Origin: an uncultured Litoreibacter sp.
GTDB taxonomy: Bacteria > Pseudomonadota > Alphaproteobacteria > Rhodobacterales > Rhodobacteraceae
Reading direction: 5' to 3'
Assembly (NCBI RefSeq): GCF_947501785.1
Contig: NZ_CANMXB010000001.1
Coordinates: 1,507,048-1,571,047, forward strand
Length of the DNA stretch: 64,000 nucleotides
Program-made: the position numbers and the translations under genes
Shown: piece by piece, positions 51,995 through 61,696 of the stretch
How positions within the stretch are numbered: the stretch's first letter is position 1
How the letters are laid out: the number at the start of each line of letters is the position of its first letter
The notes under the pieces: model-generated
What the model was told of the DNA's origin: nothing
Database searches by the model: none
The model's input: only the letters and a program-made list of their open reading frames with translations

Positions 51995-53110
51995 ATGTCC
52001 CCGCGCGTCCTTTTTGACCACGGCCCACTTGCGGGCGGGACCGCGTTCCGCGCCCCTGGAGCAGTGATCCGAGCAGACGCCGCGCAGGACGTGCCCGCTG
52101 CCCTGTCCGCGCTGCAAGAGGCTCAGTCCGACGGCAAATGGCTGGCGGGGTTCGCCAGCTACGAGCTTGGCTACCTGTTTTCGCGCAAGCTGCATGATCT
52201 GCTGCCCCAAACCCGTGGCGCGCCGCTGCTGCAGTTTGGCGTGTTCGACGCGCCCGAACCTACGCCTCGTGACACCGATGAGGACGCCACCCTGACCCCG
52301 CCCCGCGCCCAATGGGGGCTGGACGACTACGCGCCCGCCTTCGCGGCGTTGCAGGACTTCATTGCCGCGGGCGACATCTATCAGGCCAACCTCACCTTCC
52401 CGCTGACGGCACGGCGCAGCGGTTCGATTGACGCGCTGTATGCAAGGCTGCGTGCCAAGCAGCCCGCCCCGCACGGGGCGCTGGTCGATCTGGGGGACGG
52501 AACGCTTTTGTCGCGCTCGCCCGAGCTGTTCTTCCGCATCGATGAGCATGGGGGCCTCACCGCTCGCCCGATGAAAGGCACCGCCCGGCGCGGCGGCACG
52601 CCCGCGCAGGATGCGCAAAACGTGGACTGGCTGCGCAGGTCCGAGAAAAACCGTGCCGAGAACCTGATGATCACCGACCTGCTGCGCAACGACATCTCGC
52701 GCGTGGCCCGCATCGGGACTGTGAAGGTGCCGCGCCTGTTCGAGATCGAAACCTATGCCACGCTCCACCAGATGACCTCTACCATCACCGCGCGGTTGAA
52801 CGCGGGCACCACCCTTGCGGAGATCTTCAGGGCGCTTTTCCCCTGCGGCTCGATCACGGGTGCGCCAAAAATCCGCGCCATGCAAATCCTGCGCGATCTG
52901 GAACCCGCACCCCGCGACGCCTATTGCGGCGCCATCGGCTGGATCGCGCCGTCGGGGGCGATGTCCTTCAACGTCGCTATCCGCACCCTGATCTGCGACG
53001 CCACCGACCAGGTACGCCTCAACGTCGGCGGCGGCATCGTGCATGACAGCACGCTGGAAGACGAATACAACGAGGCGCTGCTAAAGGCCCGTTTCGCGGT
53101 GTTGGACTGA
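51995..53110 (+). CDS. pabB: Aminodeoxychorismate synthase component I
   Basis: The 371-residue enzyme converts chorismate to 4-amino-4-deoxychorismate for folate synthesis. FIAAGDIYQANLTFPL, NRAENLMITDLLRNDISRV, FPCGSITGAPKIRAM and GAIGWIAP are the chorismate-binding signatures; N-terminal EL-G-Y segments fit PabB rather than anthranilate synthase. It is shorter than fused PabB proteins; no pabC or pabA gene is next to it. Confidence 0.92.
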   Translation: MSPRVLFDHGPLAGGTAFRAPGAVIRADAAQDVPAALSALQEAQSDGKWLAGFASYELGYLFSRKLHDLLPQTRGAPLLQFGVFDAPEPTPRDTDEDATLTPPRAQWGLDDYAPAFAALQDFIAAGDIYQANLTFPLTARRSGSIDALYARLRAKQPAPHGALVDLGDGTLLSRSPELFFRIDEHGGLTARPMKGTARRGGTPAQDAQNVDWLRRSEKNRAENLMITDLLRNDISRVARIGTVKVPRLFEIETYATLHQMTSTITARLNAGTTLAEIFRALFPCGSITGAPKIRAMQILRDLEPAPRDAYCGAIGWIAPSGAMSFNVAIRTLICDATDQVRLNVGGGIVHDSTLEDEYNEALLKARFAVLD

Positions 53111-53169
53111 GCGCCCCACTGCAAGCAGGAGCACTTTCCTTCCCCCCAGTCCCCGCGTAGAAGCCGTGC

Positions 53170-54567
53170 ATGGCTCAGAACCCCCCAAACCTCCGCCCCG
53201 ACCTCGCCCGCGCTCAGGTCCCAGAGACCCGCAATAACCAGCCCAAAATCGGCATGGTCTCCCTCGGCTGCCCCAAGGCGCTGGTCGACAGCGAACGCAT
53301 CCTCACCCGCCTGCGCGCGGAGGGCTACGCGATCTCCCCCGACTACCAAGGGGCCGAGGCCGTCATCGTGAACACATGCGGCTTCCTGGACAGCGCCAAG
53401 GCGGAATCCCTCGATGCCATCGGGGAGGCGCTGACAGAAAACGGCCGCGTCATCGTCACCGGCTGCCTGGGCGCGGAGGAGGACTACATCCGCGGCACCC
53501 ACCCCTCCGTGCTGGCCGTCACCGGCCCGCACCAATACGAACAGGTCCTCGACGCCGTCCACCAAGCTGTGCCGCCCAGCCCAGACCCGTTCATCGACCT
53601 GCTGCCCGCCACCGGCGTCAGCCTGACCCCGCGCCACTACAGCTACCTCAAGATCTCCGAGGGCTGTAACCACAAGTGCAAGTTCTGCATCATCCCCGAC
53701 ATGCGCGGCAAGCTCGCCTCCCGCCCCGCCCACGCCATCCTGCGCGAGGCCGAAAAGCTGGTGGACAACGGCGTCAAGGAACTGCTGGTCATCTCGCAGG
53801 ACACCTCCGCCTACGGCCTCGACCGCCGCTATGACCTGAACCCGTGGAAGGACCGCGAGGTCCGCTCCCACATCACCGATCTGTCGCGCGAGCTGGGCCA
53901 GTTGGCGCATCAAAACGACCTCTGGGTGCGGCTGCACTACGTCTACCCCTACCCCCATGTCCGCGAGCTGATCCCGCTGATGGCCGACCCCGCGAACGCA
54001 GTGCTGCCCTATCTCGATATCCCGTTCCAACACGCCCATCCCGACACGCTCAAACGCATGGCCCGCCCCGCGCATGGGGCCAAAACCCTCGATGAAATCG
54101 CCGCATGGCGCGCGGATTGCCCCGACATCACGCTGCGGAGCACCTTCATCGTGGGCTACCCCGGCGAGACGGAGGCCGAGTTCCAAACCCTCCTGGATTG
54201 GCTTGACGAGGCCCAGCTCGACCGCGTCGGCTGCTTCCAATACGAAAATGTCGACGGCGCCCGCTCCAACGCCCTGCCGGACCACGTCGCCCCGGAGGTC
54301 AAACAAGACCGCTGGGACCGTTTCATGAAGAAGGCACAAGCCATATCCGAGACCAAGCTCGCCGCCAAAGTCGGCCGCACGATCCAAGTGATCGTCGATG
54401 AGGTTGACGCCGACGCCGCCACCTGCCGCACCATGTCAGACGCCCCCGAGATCGACGGAAACCTGTTTATCGACGAAGGGTTCGAAGGGCTGAAGCCGGG
54501 GGATTTTGTGACGGTCGAGGTGGATGAAGCTGGGGAGTATGATTTGTGGGGTCGAATGACCTCCTAG
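53170..54567 (+). CDS. rimO: Ribosomal protein S12 methylthiotransferase
   Basis: The 465-residue radical-SAM enzyme adds a methylthio group to Asp88 of ribosomal protein S12. [16 protein letters not shown] (N-terminal MTTase domain), the cluster motif [18 protein letters not shown] (CxxxCxxC), and a C-terminal TRAM domain ending EYDLWGRM are all present. The last codons and stop codon are inside a hairpin (54551-54601). Confidence 0.97.
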   Translation: MAQNPPNLRPDLARAQVPETRNNQPKIGMVSLGCPKALVDSERILTRLRAEGYAISPDYQGAEAVIVNTCGFLDSAKAESLDAIGEALTENGRVIVTGCLGAEEDYIRGTHPSVLAVTGPHQYEQVLDAVHQAVPPSPDPFIDLLPATGVSLTPRHYSYLKISEGCNHKCKFCIIPDMRGKLASRPAHAILREAEKLVDNGVKELLVISQDTSAYGLDRRYDLNPWKDREVRSHITDLSRELGQLAHQNDLWVRLHYVYPYPHVRELIPLMADPANAVLPYLDIPFQHAHPDTLKRMARPAHGAKTLDEIAAWRADCPDITLRSTFIVGYPGETEAEFQTLLDWLDEAQLDRVGCFQYENVDGARSNALPDHVAPEVKQDRWDRFMKKAQAISETKLAAKVGRTIQVIVDEVDADAATCRTMSDAPEIDGNLFIDEGFEGLKPGDFVTVEVDEAGEYDLWGRMTS

Positions 54568-54601
54568 GAACCGATCCGGGGGATCGTTTCGGTCATTCGA
54601 C
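54551..54601 (+). terminator. Hairpin spanning the rimO stop codon
   Basis: GTCGAATGACC (54551-54561) pairs perfectly with GGTCATTCGAC (54591-54601), and the inner bases also pair in part (GATCC/GGATC). The rimO TAG stop at 54565 is inside the loop side. It can act as a terminator or as a stability element at the message end. Confidence 0.6.
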
Positions 54602-55274
54602 GGGCGGAGCCCCGAGGGCCAGCCCCCTTCTTGATCCCATCTCGCGATCCAACACCACCCCAAGCCGGGCCACCACCTGACCGGGGGCTGGTGTTCCCAC
54701 CCCCTTCGACAGCGCTTAATGGCAGCCAAACACACTCCACAAAATTTCGGAACGGCACGGCAACCAAAACACCAGCCCGCCGGACGCCTCTCGGGCATCA
54801 CTAAGCGATACCCTGCCGGTAATGGTCAGGTTTTGGCCCGGCGGCTTCGCCTTGTTCCGGGCTCGTCAGCGCAATGAATTTAGGTCTGGTTTGAGCCCCT
54901 GCCTGCCGACTTGAGTTCTTTGCACCAGCCCGGTTAACAGGCCGTAGGCCCCGGGCATCGCCAGACCGCCCGACAGGGCTGGCGATTTTGTTGATCTTGG
55001 CGCGTCGAATGTGTGGAAGATGACCTTGCTGCCATAAAGTGCTGCCGAATGGCTGTTGGGCCGCCACCCCGCGGTCCGGCTATGCCCTCACCAAACAGCA
55101 GCTTCGTCCCGCAGAACGGGCATCACAATCCCCTTTCTTCAAGGTTCATTGGAACGACACTATCATCATCGCTGGGCATTCCCCTCAATGGCGCAAAGAT
55201 GAACGAACCCACCCCGATTGAACCGCCCCCACCCGCTGGCTACGCTCCCCAAAACGCGCAGCAAGGCCCCCCAC
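54602..55274. other. Stretch of about 670 bases without a convincing gene
   Basis: Several open frames exist on both strands but none shows family motifs, and codon use looks random. The part between 54820 and 55170 has lower GC than the sides and could be a decayed gene or mobile-element remnant; no terminal repeats were found. Confidence 0.4.
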
Positions 55275-56099
55275 ATGACCGAACTCTCCAATTTCGACCG
55301 CATTGGCCTCCGCTACGAGGACCTTGAAAACGGTATCGACCCGGAGGCCAACCCGCGGCTCGCGCACAGCGAAGTCATGGGCCCCGTCAAATGGTACAAT
55401 GTCTTCACCGGCCCCAACTCGGAGGCCGTCTGGGTCGGCGATGACGGCAATGGCAATATGCTGACCGCGAACCCGATGTTCTCCAAGGGCAGCCTTTTTG
55501 CCGCCACGGTGGACGCGGTGCTGGAGGGGCAGGAAACTTACGCGTTCCTTGAGGCCGACGTGCACCTTTCCATCCTTGAGGACGGCGAGGTCGCGACCCG
55601 TACGCAGGCGCTGATGGTGAACCTGTCGTCACGCGCATTGGAAGACCAAAAGGGCTGGTTCGGCCGCACCAAACAGGTGTCCGCTCCTTTCGAGATGTTC
55701 ACCGGCAAAACCGTGCAGGCCCGCATCGCCGTTTTCGCCCATGAGGTCGCCCTCTACCCGACTGACGAGGCGTTCTACGCCGACACCACATCCACCCTCG
55801 AGGGCGAGGAACAAATCAGCTACGGCTCTACCTCCTTCATGCCGTCGGGGATGTTTCCGAACGAAGACGGTCAAACCGCGCCTTACGGCTTCGGCACGGG
55901 GCCAGTCCAGGACTGCGGCACTGCGCCGTCTGCGTTCAACGGGCCGGAATACCACTGGGCCGTGGTCACCGCCATTGGCGGTAATTTCGGCGTTGTCTGG
56001 TCCCCGCAACAGGCGGGCGCGGCGGTCAAAGGCGGGTATCTCAGCTATTCCGGCATGATCACCGCGCAATGGGAACATGTAGATGGCATCGACACGTAA
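55275..56099 (+). CDS. Conserved-looking protein of unknown function
   Basis: The 274-residue protein begins MTELSNFDRIGLRYEDLENG and has no signal peptide or membrane segment. It is rich in Gly, Phe and acidic residues with many beta-type strands (VVTAIGGNFGVVWSPQQAG). I do not recognise a family. The ATG at 55275 is preferred; an earlier in-frame start at 55218 adds 19 residues of low-quality sequence. Confidence 0.65.
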   Translation: MTELSNFDRIGLRYEDLENGIDPEANPRLAHSEVMGPVKWYNVFTGPNSEAVWVGDDGNGNMLTANPMFSKGSLFAATVDAVLEGQETYAFLEADVHLSILEDGEVATRTQALMVNLSSRALEDQKGWFGRTKQVSAPFEMFTGKTVQARIAVFAHEVALYPTDEAFYADTTSTLEGEEQISYGSTSFMPSGMFPNEDGQTAPYGFGTGPVQDCGTAPSAFNGPEYHWAVVTAIGGNFGVVWSPQQAGAAVKGGYLSYSGMITAQWEHVDGIDT

Positions 56100-56244
56100 C
56101 CCCCTTCGCAAACCTTTCTTTTTGACCCAGCAGGCCCTCTGGTAGGCCTGCGGGCAATCCGCCAGCCAGCCCGTCTGCGACGGTCTCAGACCAATCGGTA
56201 GGACGGGGTTCACCCCGCCGCCTGGCTGTGCAAGTTTCATTGCC

Positions 56245-56664
56245 ATGACGACATTCGCCCAAATCGCCGCAGGCTCCGCCGTTCTTGGCCTTTGCTCCGC
56301 CGTGCATCTGATCCTGCTGATCCGGTCGGTCAATGTGCTGGGCAGGTTCCACAAACACCACAGCCGCCTTCATTGGGGGTGGTTCATCGCAGGCGCCTTC
56401 ACAGCGGTGGTGCTGGGGCACACCATTCAGGTCTGGATTTGGGCCATCTGTTTCGTAATGCTCGAGGCGTTTGCCACGCTTGATCAAGCGCTCTATTTCT
56501 CGCTCACCACCTACACCACGCTGGGCTACGGCGACATTATCGTGGGCGAGGACATCCGCATCTTTGCCGCCATGGGGGCGGTCACAGGGCTGCTGAACTT
56601 CGGACTTTCAACGGCCTTTCTGGTAGAGTTGGTGATCCGCTACCTGCCAGATGACGAGGCCTGA
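56245..56664 (+). CDS. Two-TM potassium-channel-like protein
   Basis: The 139-residue membrane protein has the potassium selectivity filter TTLGYGD in TTYTTLGYGDIIVG, with a pore helix before (LYFSLTTY) and a final membrane segment (GLLNFGLSTAFLVELVI) after. Two earlier hydrophobic stretches make three or four helices in all. No cytosolic gating domain follows, so it would be a minimal channel subunit. Confidence 0.85.
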   Translation: MTTFAQIAAGSAVLGLCSAVHLILLIRSVNVLGRFHKHHSRLHWGWFIAGAFTAVVLGHTIQVWIWAICFVMLEAFATLDQALYFSLTTYTTLGYGDIIVGEDIRIFAAMGAVTGLLNFGLSTAFLVELVIRYLPDDEA

Positions 56665-56680
56665 GACACCCAGGCCCCCG

Positions 56681-57400
56681 TCAGTTTGGCAGCATGATCT
56701 TGTTGGTCACCTTGGCATAATGGGTGTCCACCCATTCCTCGCGGTACCCAAACGCGTCAAACATCCCCATGACCTCGTCCATATTTTCGTTCGAGATTTC
56801 GACAAAAATGACCGGGCGGTGCCGGGTGATGGTCTGGCGTAAGCCGTTCAGACAAGGGATTTCATGCCCCTCCACGTCGATCTTGAGGAAGTCGACCCCG
56901 CTCTCGAGGAAGACCTCGTCGCCGGTGGTCAGCTTTGTGTAATGGAATTTGTCGGGATGCGCCTTGACCATGTCAGCATGGCTCAGGTCCACCACGCGGG
57001 AGCCGCCAAGATTGTTGTCGCCGCCCCGCCAGCTGATGGCGTCGCCGGGCTCGTCGGACAGGCCGTAGCCGATAAAGTCCTGAACCACATTGGTGCAGTT
57101 GTTTTCCTCAAGATTGCGTTGCAGCAGGAACATGGCCTCCTCATTCGGTTCAAAGCACACAATCTCGGAGGCCGGGAAGCGCTTGGAGAAGAACACCGCG
57201 TGATTGCCGATATTGGCCCCGATATCGGCGATGCGGTCCCCGTCGGAGATGTATTTCGCAACCGTCATCAGCTCGTTTTGGTCAAACAGGCGGCCGTCCA
57301 GCAGCGTGGCCTGAATGGCGTCGGTGGGGGTCGAGCACACAAAGCGGTACTGGACGCCGTCCACCTCGAATTCGGTTGTCTGAAGGGCCTCTGGGTCCAT
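56681..57400 (-). CDS. FkbM family methyltransferase
   Basis: The 239-residue SAM-dependent methyltransferase has the SAM-binding motif IADIGANIGNHAVFFSKRF, EPNEEAMFLLQRNL, and LKIDVEGHE, the FkbM pattern. It likely O-methylates a sugar or polyketide-like substrate. GAGGATT is ahead of the ATG at 57400; starts further upstream (57478) add a basic stretch without homology. Confidence 0.9.
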   Translation of the reverse strand: MDPEALQTTEFEVDGVQYRFVCSTPTDAIQATLLDGRLFDQNELMTVAKYISDGDRIADIGANIGNHAVFFSKRFPASEIVCFEPNEEAMFLLQRNLEENNCTNVVQDFIGYGLSDEPGDAISWRGGDNNLGGSRVVDLSHADMVKAHPDKFHYTKLTTGDEVFLESGVDFLKIDVEGHEIPCLNGLRQTITRHRPVIFVEISNENMDEVMGMFDAFGYREEWVDTHYAKVTNKIMLPN

Positions 57401-57583
57401 TCTAAATCCTCGCAAACGTCTCAGCAGAGACCATATTCTGTGTCGCACCTTACGGCCCCTCTTTTGTCGCCCCGGCACCGCCCCCGGTTACGGGAAAGCG
57501 GCGCGCTTGCGCGCGACCATGCTTGCTTTGTTACGGGAATTCAACATCGCAGCGCCGGCGGGCGGCATTGGCGCACCAAATCG

Positions 57584-58156
57584 CTAGGGCTCGACGATCG
57601 AGATCAGCTTGAAGCCGCGTTTCTGACCGAGGTTGTTCTCATATTCCTGCGCCACCCGGATGTTGTATTTGCCCAGCTCAAACGGAAACTCGCGCACTGT
57701 CCCGTCCGACAGCACCATGCCGAAATAGAACACGCCGCCCTCCAGCCGGTTCACATGCCGCCGGGTGCTCTCAAGAAAGCCGTCATTACTTGGTGAGTAG
57801 ACGTTGGGGATCTTGCTCTCATGGGTGCATTCACCCACGGCGTAACGGCACGAGAAGGGCAAGGTCGTGTTCGCCGCCCCGTCGCGCTCCCCTTTGACCA
57901 GTCGCCCCTCCGCGTCATACGAACGCTTGAAAATGACCCGCCGTTCGCCGGTCGGCTTGATGCCGACATATTCGGTGATGTGGAAGTCGCCCTCCCGGCC
58001 AAGATAGGTTTCCTCGCGGCGCGCCTGATCATCGAGATATTCAATGGTCCATTGGGTGCCAACGGGCATCTCGTCAAATTGAAGGCCCACATCTTGCGCC
58101 GCCGCGCCTTGCGCCAAGCAGAGCACCCCTACGCTGATCAGAACTTTCATCGCCAC
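57584..58156 (-). CDS. Secreted protein of unknown function
   Basis: The 190-residue protein has a signal peptide (MKVLISVGVLCLAQGAAAQ) and a beta-rich mature part with two cysteines (SCRYAVGEC), likely a disulfide. A start at 58150 is equally possible. No family is recognised. Confidence 0.7.
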   Translation of the reverse strand: MAMKVLISVGVLCLAQGAAAQDVGLQFDEMPVGTQWTIEYLDDQARREETYLGREGDFHITEYVGIKPTGERRVIFKRSYDAEGRLVKGERDGAANTTLPFSCRYAVGECTHESKIPNVYSPSNDGFLESTRRHVNRLEGGVFYFGMVLSDGTVREFPFELGKYNIRVAQEYENNLGQKRGFKLISIVEP

Positions 58157-58224
58157 CCCCTGATATGTCTATGCGGTTTGCACAAGGGCTGAATACGATG
58201 TCCAGACGCCCGCGTCGCGGGGAA

Positions 58225-58578
58225 TTAGTCGCGATGCTCGACGTAATGGCGCACGCAGTCCTGCACCCGGCGGAACCGGTCCCCGCCCAGCTTGGTGCCG
58301 CCAAACCAGCGGGTGACCACGACAATTTCGCCCCTTATCTCCTCGCGCTCCAGCATCCTGAGGATCACCATCCCCGCCCCGCTTTCCCCGTCATCGTTTT
58401 TGACAGGCGTGCCGTCGGGCAGGATAACCGCCCAGGTGTTATGCGTGGCCTTGGAAAATTTCTTGTTTCGGCATAGAGACTTAACAAAATCCACAGCCGC
58501 GGCCTTGGTCACTGCGGGGCCACCCGAAACCGCATATTTTGAGCCACGGTCGGTCAAAAATCCTTCGAAAATCTGCAT
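58225..58578 (-). CDS. YigZ/IMPACT family protein, N-terminal domain only
   Basis: The 117-residue protein carries the UPF0029 N-terminal domain: FSKATHNTWAVIL, DDGESGAGMVILRML and VVVTRWFGGTKLGGDRF, the hallmark. Full-length YigZ has about 200 residues, so the C-terminal domain is absent here, a form known from alphaproteobacteria. It may bind nucleotide or act in translation control. Confidence 0.88.
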   Translation of the reverse strand: MQIFEGFLTDRGSKYAVSGGPAVTKAAAVDFVKSLCRNKKFSKATHNTWAVILPDGTPVKNDDGESGAGMVILRMLEREEIRGEIVVVTRWFGGTKLGGDRFRRVQDCVRHYVEHRD

Positions 58579-58652
58579 ATCGCCACATAAGCGCGACGGA
58601 ACCCGGAAGGCCAGCCGTTAGAACGGAAGATAACGACAAAGGACCCAGGGAC

Positions 58653-59405
58653 ATGAACTCCAAAGCACTCCTGCTCGCCGCCGTCGCGGTTGCCACCCTC
58701 ACGACAGCTGTTTACGCGCTGACCAACCGTGTGGCCCTGGCCAAATCCGCCAACGAGATATGCATCACCTCCAACGGGATCCCCGACCATGCCGTCGGGC
58801 AGTTCCCCAACCGCGGCAATCCGCACAGCATCAAGAGCCAGAACATCAAGGTCTGCGTGACCTCCAACCCGCAAAAGGGAAACCGCGCACAAGAGGTGGA
58901 AACGGTTGGCATTGCCAAGAACGGTATCATCATCCGCCCTGGCACGGCGGATTACTACGATGCCTCCAGCCCGCGGGGGCATTCGCGGGACCGCTCCAGC
59001 GGGTGGAACCTCGATGGCATGGGGCCGGGCAACACGCTTGGGCTGGATGCCAATAACGCGCATGTCGATAACCGCGGCATTTACCATTACCACGGCGTGC
59101 CGGAGGCTTTGGCCAAGACGTCCGATGACACGTTGATCGGCTGGGCCGCTGACGGGTTTGAGATTCACTATGTCGGCGGCTCAGCCAAACCGTCCTACAT
59201 GCTCAAAAACGGCACACGCCCCACCGCGCCGGGCGGGGCGTATGACGGGTCCTACAACGAGGATTTCGAATACGTGCGCGGCTATGGAAACCTGGACCAA
59301 TGCAACGGCGCCATGCTGGACGGCGAATACGTCTATTTCGCGACTGACGCCTACCCGTTCTACCCGCGCTGCCTTTACGGCACGGATATCACGCGCATTC
59401 GTTGA
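58653..59405 (+). CDS. Secreted YHYH-domain protein
   Basis: The 250-residue protein starts with a membrane-anchor or signal segment (MNSKALLLAAVAVATLTTAVY) and contains the YHYH motif, in NRGIYHYHGVPEAL, with several cysteines and Gly/Asn-rich loops. The motif may bind metal; the function is unknown. Its end overlaps the convergent Hint gene by 17 bases. Confidence 0.85.
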   Translation: MNSKALLLAAVAVATLTTAVYALTNRVALAKSANEICITSNGIPDHAVGQFPNRGNPHSIKSQNIKVCVTSNPQKGNRAQEVETVGIAKNGIIIRPGTADYYDASSPRGHSRDRSSGWNLDGMGPGNTLGLDANNAHVDNRGIYHYHGVPEALAKTSDDTLIGWAADGFEIHYVGGSAKPSYMLKNGTRPTAPGGAYDGSYNEDFEYVRGYGNLDQCNGAMLDGEYVYFATDAYPFYPRCLYGTDITRIR

Positions 59406-60006
59406 CCTTCTCGCTGGCAGGAATCTGGCTCAGCAGGCCTTCGGTTTCGACGATCTCGGGCTTGTCGAACACAAGGTAGAAATAGGTCACCGACTTGCAG
59501 TGCAGATCGCGCTCTGCGCGGTCTTGCTCGATCAGTTTGGCGGCGGACACGAAACAACCCGCCTCGTTCATATCGGGTTCGTTGATCCAGTCATCCACCA
59601 GCAGGTTCAGGCGCGGCGGGATGCGGATGTCGCGCAACGGTGCGCCTGGCCGCAACGCGTCCTTGCGCAGCAATACCGGACGGCGGGCAAAGCACCTCTT
59701 GCTCAGCCGGATGGTGGACCGGCCCATGGCGCGCAGCGGCTGGAAGCCGTTTTGCAGGGTCCAGACCATTTTGCCCGCGCTCAGACGCTCAACCGGCAAC
59801 CGGCCTTCGCGGGTGATCAGGCGGGTGCCCGCGACAAAGCAAAGGTGCGTCTCAAGTTCAACGCCCGCGTCGCCTGCGACGGGCGCATGCACCGGGGTCT
59901 TGGCCCAACGCGCATGGGCCGGCAGGGTAAGGCGCGGGTGGAAACTGAAAGTGACCGGCGCTTGCGCGTCGGAGGGAGGGATTGGCAGTGTGGTCATATG
60001 TGTCAT
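59389..60006 (-). CDS. Hint-domain protein (Hint_2, stand-alone)
   Basis: The 205-residue protein has CFVAGTRLITREGRLPVERLSAGKMVWT, the N-terminal block of a hedgehog/intein (Hint) domain with a nucleophilic cysteine. No typical C-terminal HN-C/S splice junction is seen. Such Hint_2 proteins are common in Roseobacters and may process other secreted proteins, but no substrate is known. GAGG precedes the ATG at 60006; a second start lies at 59997. Confidence 0.82.
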   Translation of the reverse strand: MTHMTTLPIPPSDAQAPVTFSFHPRLTLPAHARWAKTPVHAPVAGDAGVELETHLCFVAGTRLITREGRLPVERLSAGKMVWTLQNGFQPLRAMGRSTIRLSKRCFARRPVLLRKDALRPGAPLRDIRIPPRLNLLVDDWINEPDMNEAGCFVSAAKLIEQDRAERDLHCKSVTYFYLVFDKPEIVETEGLLSQIPASEKVNECA

Positions 60007-60239
60007 GGTTTGCCTCGGGTTCGTGGTTGGACGCGGGCCGGAATGAAACAACAGAGGAGATCGGGCTCGCAGGAACGCACTGAGGACAAAAATACGGACG
60101 AATGCGTCTTCCCGAAATTACGGGAACACTTACTTTATTACGAATATTGTCGCCGAAACAGGGCCAGTGTCCGCTAGCAGCCTGTGATTAAACACGAATT
60201 TCGAACAATGTCGGGATCTATCCACTGCTCCGGGGCGAC

Positions 60240-60599
60240 TCAGCCGATCAAAATCACCAGCCACGCGATGCCGCCTCCAACGGCCGTGACAGCCACGGCC
60301 GCGCTGCCCGCATCCTTGGCGGCTTTGGCCAAGGGATGGATGTCCTCGCTGATGTAGTCGATGGCGCGCTCAATGGCGGAATTCATCAACTCCATCGCCA
60401 GAATGAGCACGCCCAACGACAGGATCAACGCCCGCTCCGCGCCGGTGAGATCGACCATCACCGCAAAGATCGCCGAGATCAGGTTGATCAGCACCCAGGT
60501 CCTAAAACTCGCCTCGGTGCGCCAAATTTCGGCGACGCCCTGCCAGGACCAGATGCAGCGGTTCACGAACCGCGCCCATTCCAGCAGGACAAGCTTCAT
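60240..60599 (-). CDS. dgkA: Diacylglycerol kinase (prokaryotic, DgkA)
   Basis: The 119-residue inner-membrane enzyme phosphorylates diacylglycerol to phosphatidic acid for lipid recycling. It has three membrane segments and the active-site stretch LAMELMNSAIERAIDYI with later KAAKDAGSAAVAV, the family signature. It follows the M48 protease gene with a one-base gap, so the two are probably one operon. Confidence 0.95.
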   Translation of the reverse strand: MKLVLLEWARFVNRCIWSWQGVAEIWRTEASFRTWVLINLISAIFAVMVDLTGAERALILSLGVLILAMELMNSAIERAIDYISEDIHPLAKAAKDAGSAAVAVTAVGGGIAWLVILIG

Positions 60600-60600
60600 C

Positions 60601-61317
60601 TCAAAGCTGCGAATTCACGCGGCGTACCGTCTCAATACGCTGGCGGTTGGGCGGATGGGTGCCCAGGAACCTGTCGCCCGGGTCGGGGATCCGTGTGAAG
60701 AACTGCGCGCCTTTGACCGGGTCAAACCCGGCACGTTTGGCGATCACGGTGCCTAGCGCGTCAGCCTCCAGCTCGTTGTCCTTGGAATAGGCCCGGGCGC
60801 CCACGGTGCCGCCCAGCTGCTGACCGGCATCGACGTCAAGGCCAAGCCCAGCGGCGACCAGCCCCCCCAGAATGGCGCCGCCCACGGCCGACTGGCGTTG
60901 TTTTTCAAGGTGGCGCGCGATGTGGTGCGCCGTTTCATGCCCCATGACGAAGGCGATCTCGTCGCGGTTGCGCGCGTCTTTGATCAGGGCAAGGGTGAAG
61001 CCGATAATCGGCCGCCCCGTGCGGTCCAGCGTCTGGAACGCGTTCGGCGGCAGGCGAGGGTCGCTTTGCACGACGATCTTGAAATCGCAATTCAGATCAG
61101 GCGCGCGGCGGCGGCATTCGCGCTCCGCGACCGGCTCGACCTGGCGCACGACGGCGGCGAAGTTTGCCTGTGCCTGACGCGTTGACACCTTTGGCGGCGC
61201 TGGGGTTTGCGTTGCGACTGGGGTTGCCTCGCTGCCGGACGGGCTGCTGGTCTCGGTGGGGATCGGTTCGCACGCGGCAAGTGCCAGCACAGCGGCGAAG
61301 ATGACTGCTATTCTCAT
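60601..61317 (-). CDS. M48-family metalloprotease lipoprotein
   Basis: The 238-residue protein has a lipoprotein signal (MRIAVIFAAVLALAAC, lipobox LAAC), a Pro/Thr-rich linker, and a M48 catalytic region: MGHETAHHIARH (HExxH) and NELEADALGTVIAKRAGFDP with the third ligand (Glu). It should be anchored to the outer membrane or periplasmic face and act on misfolded proteins. The start at 61317 is preferred. Confidence 0.92.
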   Translation of the reverse strand: MRIAVIFAAVLALAACEPIPTETSSPSGSEATPVATQTPAPPKVSTRQAQANFAAVVRQVEPVAERECRRRAPDLNCDFKIVVQSDPRLPPNAFQTLDRTGRPIIGFTLALIKDARNRDEIAFVMGHETAHHIARHLEKQRQSAVGGAILGGLVAAGLGLDVDAGQQLGGTVGARAYSKDNELEADALGTVIAKRAGFDPVKGAQFFTRIPDPGDRFLGTHPPNRQRIETVRRVNSQL

Positions 61318-61453
61318 TTTGACCTCATGTGTTGCCCCACACCTAACGCCCCCGGCGGGCCGCGCCAAGTCCCCAGCCGATCACGACAGGCGGCGTTTGC
61401 ACTTTTCCGCGTTCGCTGCTTTCATCAACCCGACGCAAAGGAGGCCCGCGCCC

Positions 61454-61696
61454 ATGTTCACCATCGAGCACGAATTTGATTCAACCGTCATCACCTTGGT
61501 CGATGAGGGCGGCCCGCATCTGACAGATGATGTCGCCGTCAACGTGTTCGAGGATTGTGTCACGCTGGAACAACACGACACGGTGACCGACCGGCTGCAA
61601 CGCATCACCTTTTCCTTGCGGCAGGCCAGCGACCTTGCCGCCGCGCTGAACCTGCCCGAGGGAAGCTACCGGATTGAAAAGCGGGAAGTGACATGA
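61454..61696 (+). CDS. 80-residue protein of unknown function
   Basis: The protein begins MFTIEHEFDSTVITLVDEGG and has alternating beta and acidic segments. GGAGG lies upstream of the ATG. Its stop overlaps the start of the deacetylase-family gene (ATGA), so the two are coupled and may act together. No family is recognised. Confidence 0.7.
   Translation: MFTIEHEFDSTVITLVDEGGPHLTDDVAVNVFEDCVTLEQHDTVTDRLQRITFSLRQASDLAAALNLPEGSYRIEKREVT

Noticed and set aside
51560-53044. A 494-residue open frame antisense to the Dabb and pabB genes
   Set aside because: It has no motifs, and the sense genes are well supported.
52921-54387. A 488-residue open frame antisense to pabB and rimO
   Set aside because: Same reason; rimO motifs are complete on the plus strand.
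54602-55274. Possible insertion-sequence remnant
   Set aside because: No transposase motif, no terminal inverted repeats and no target duplication seen.
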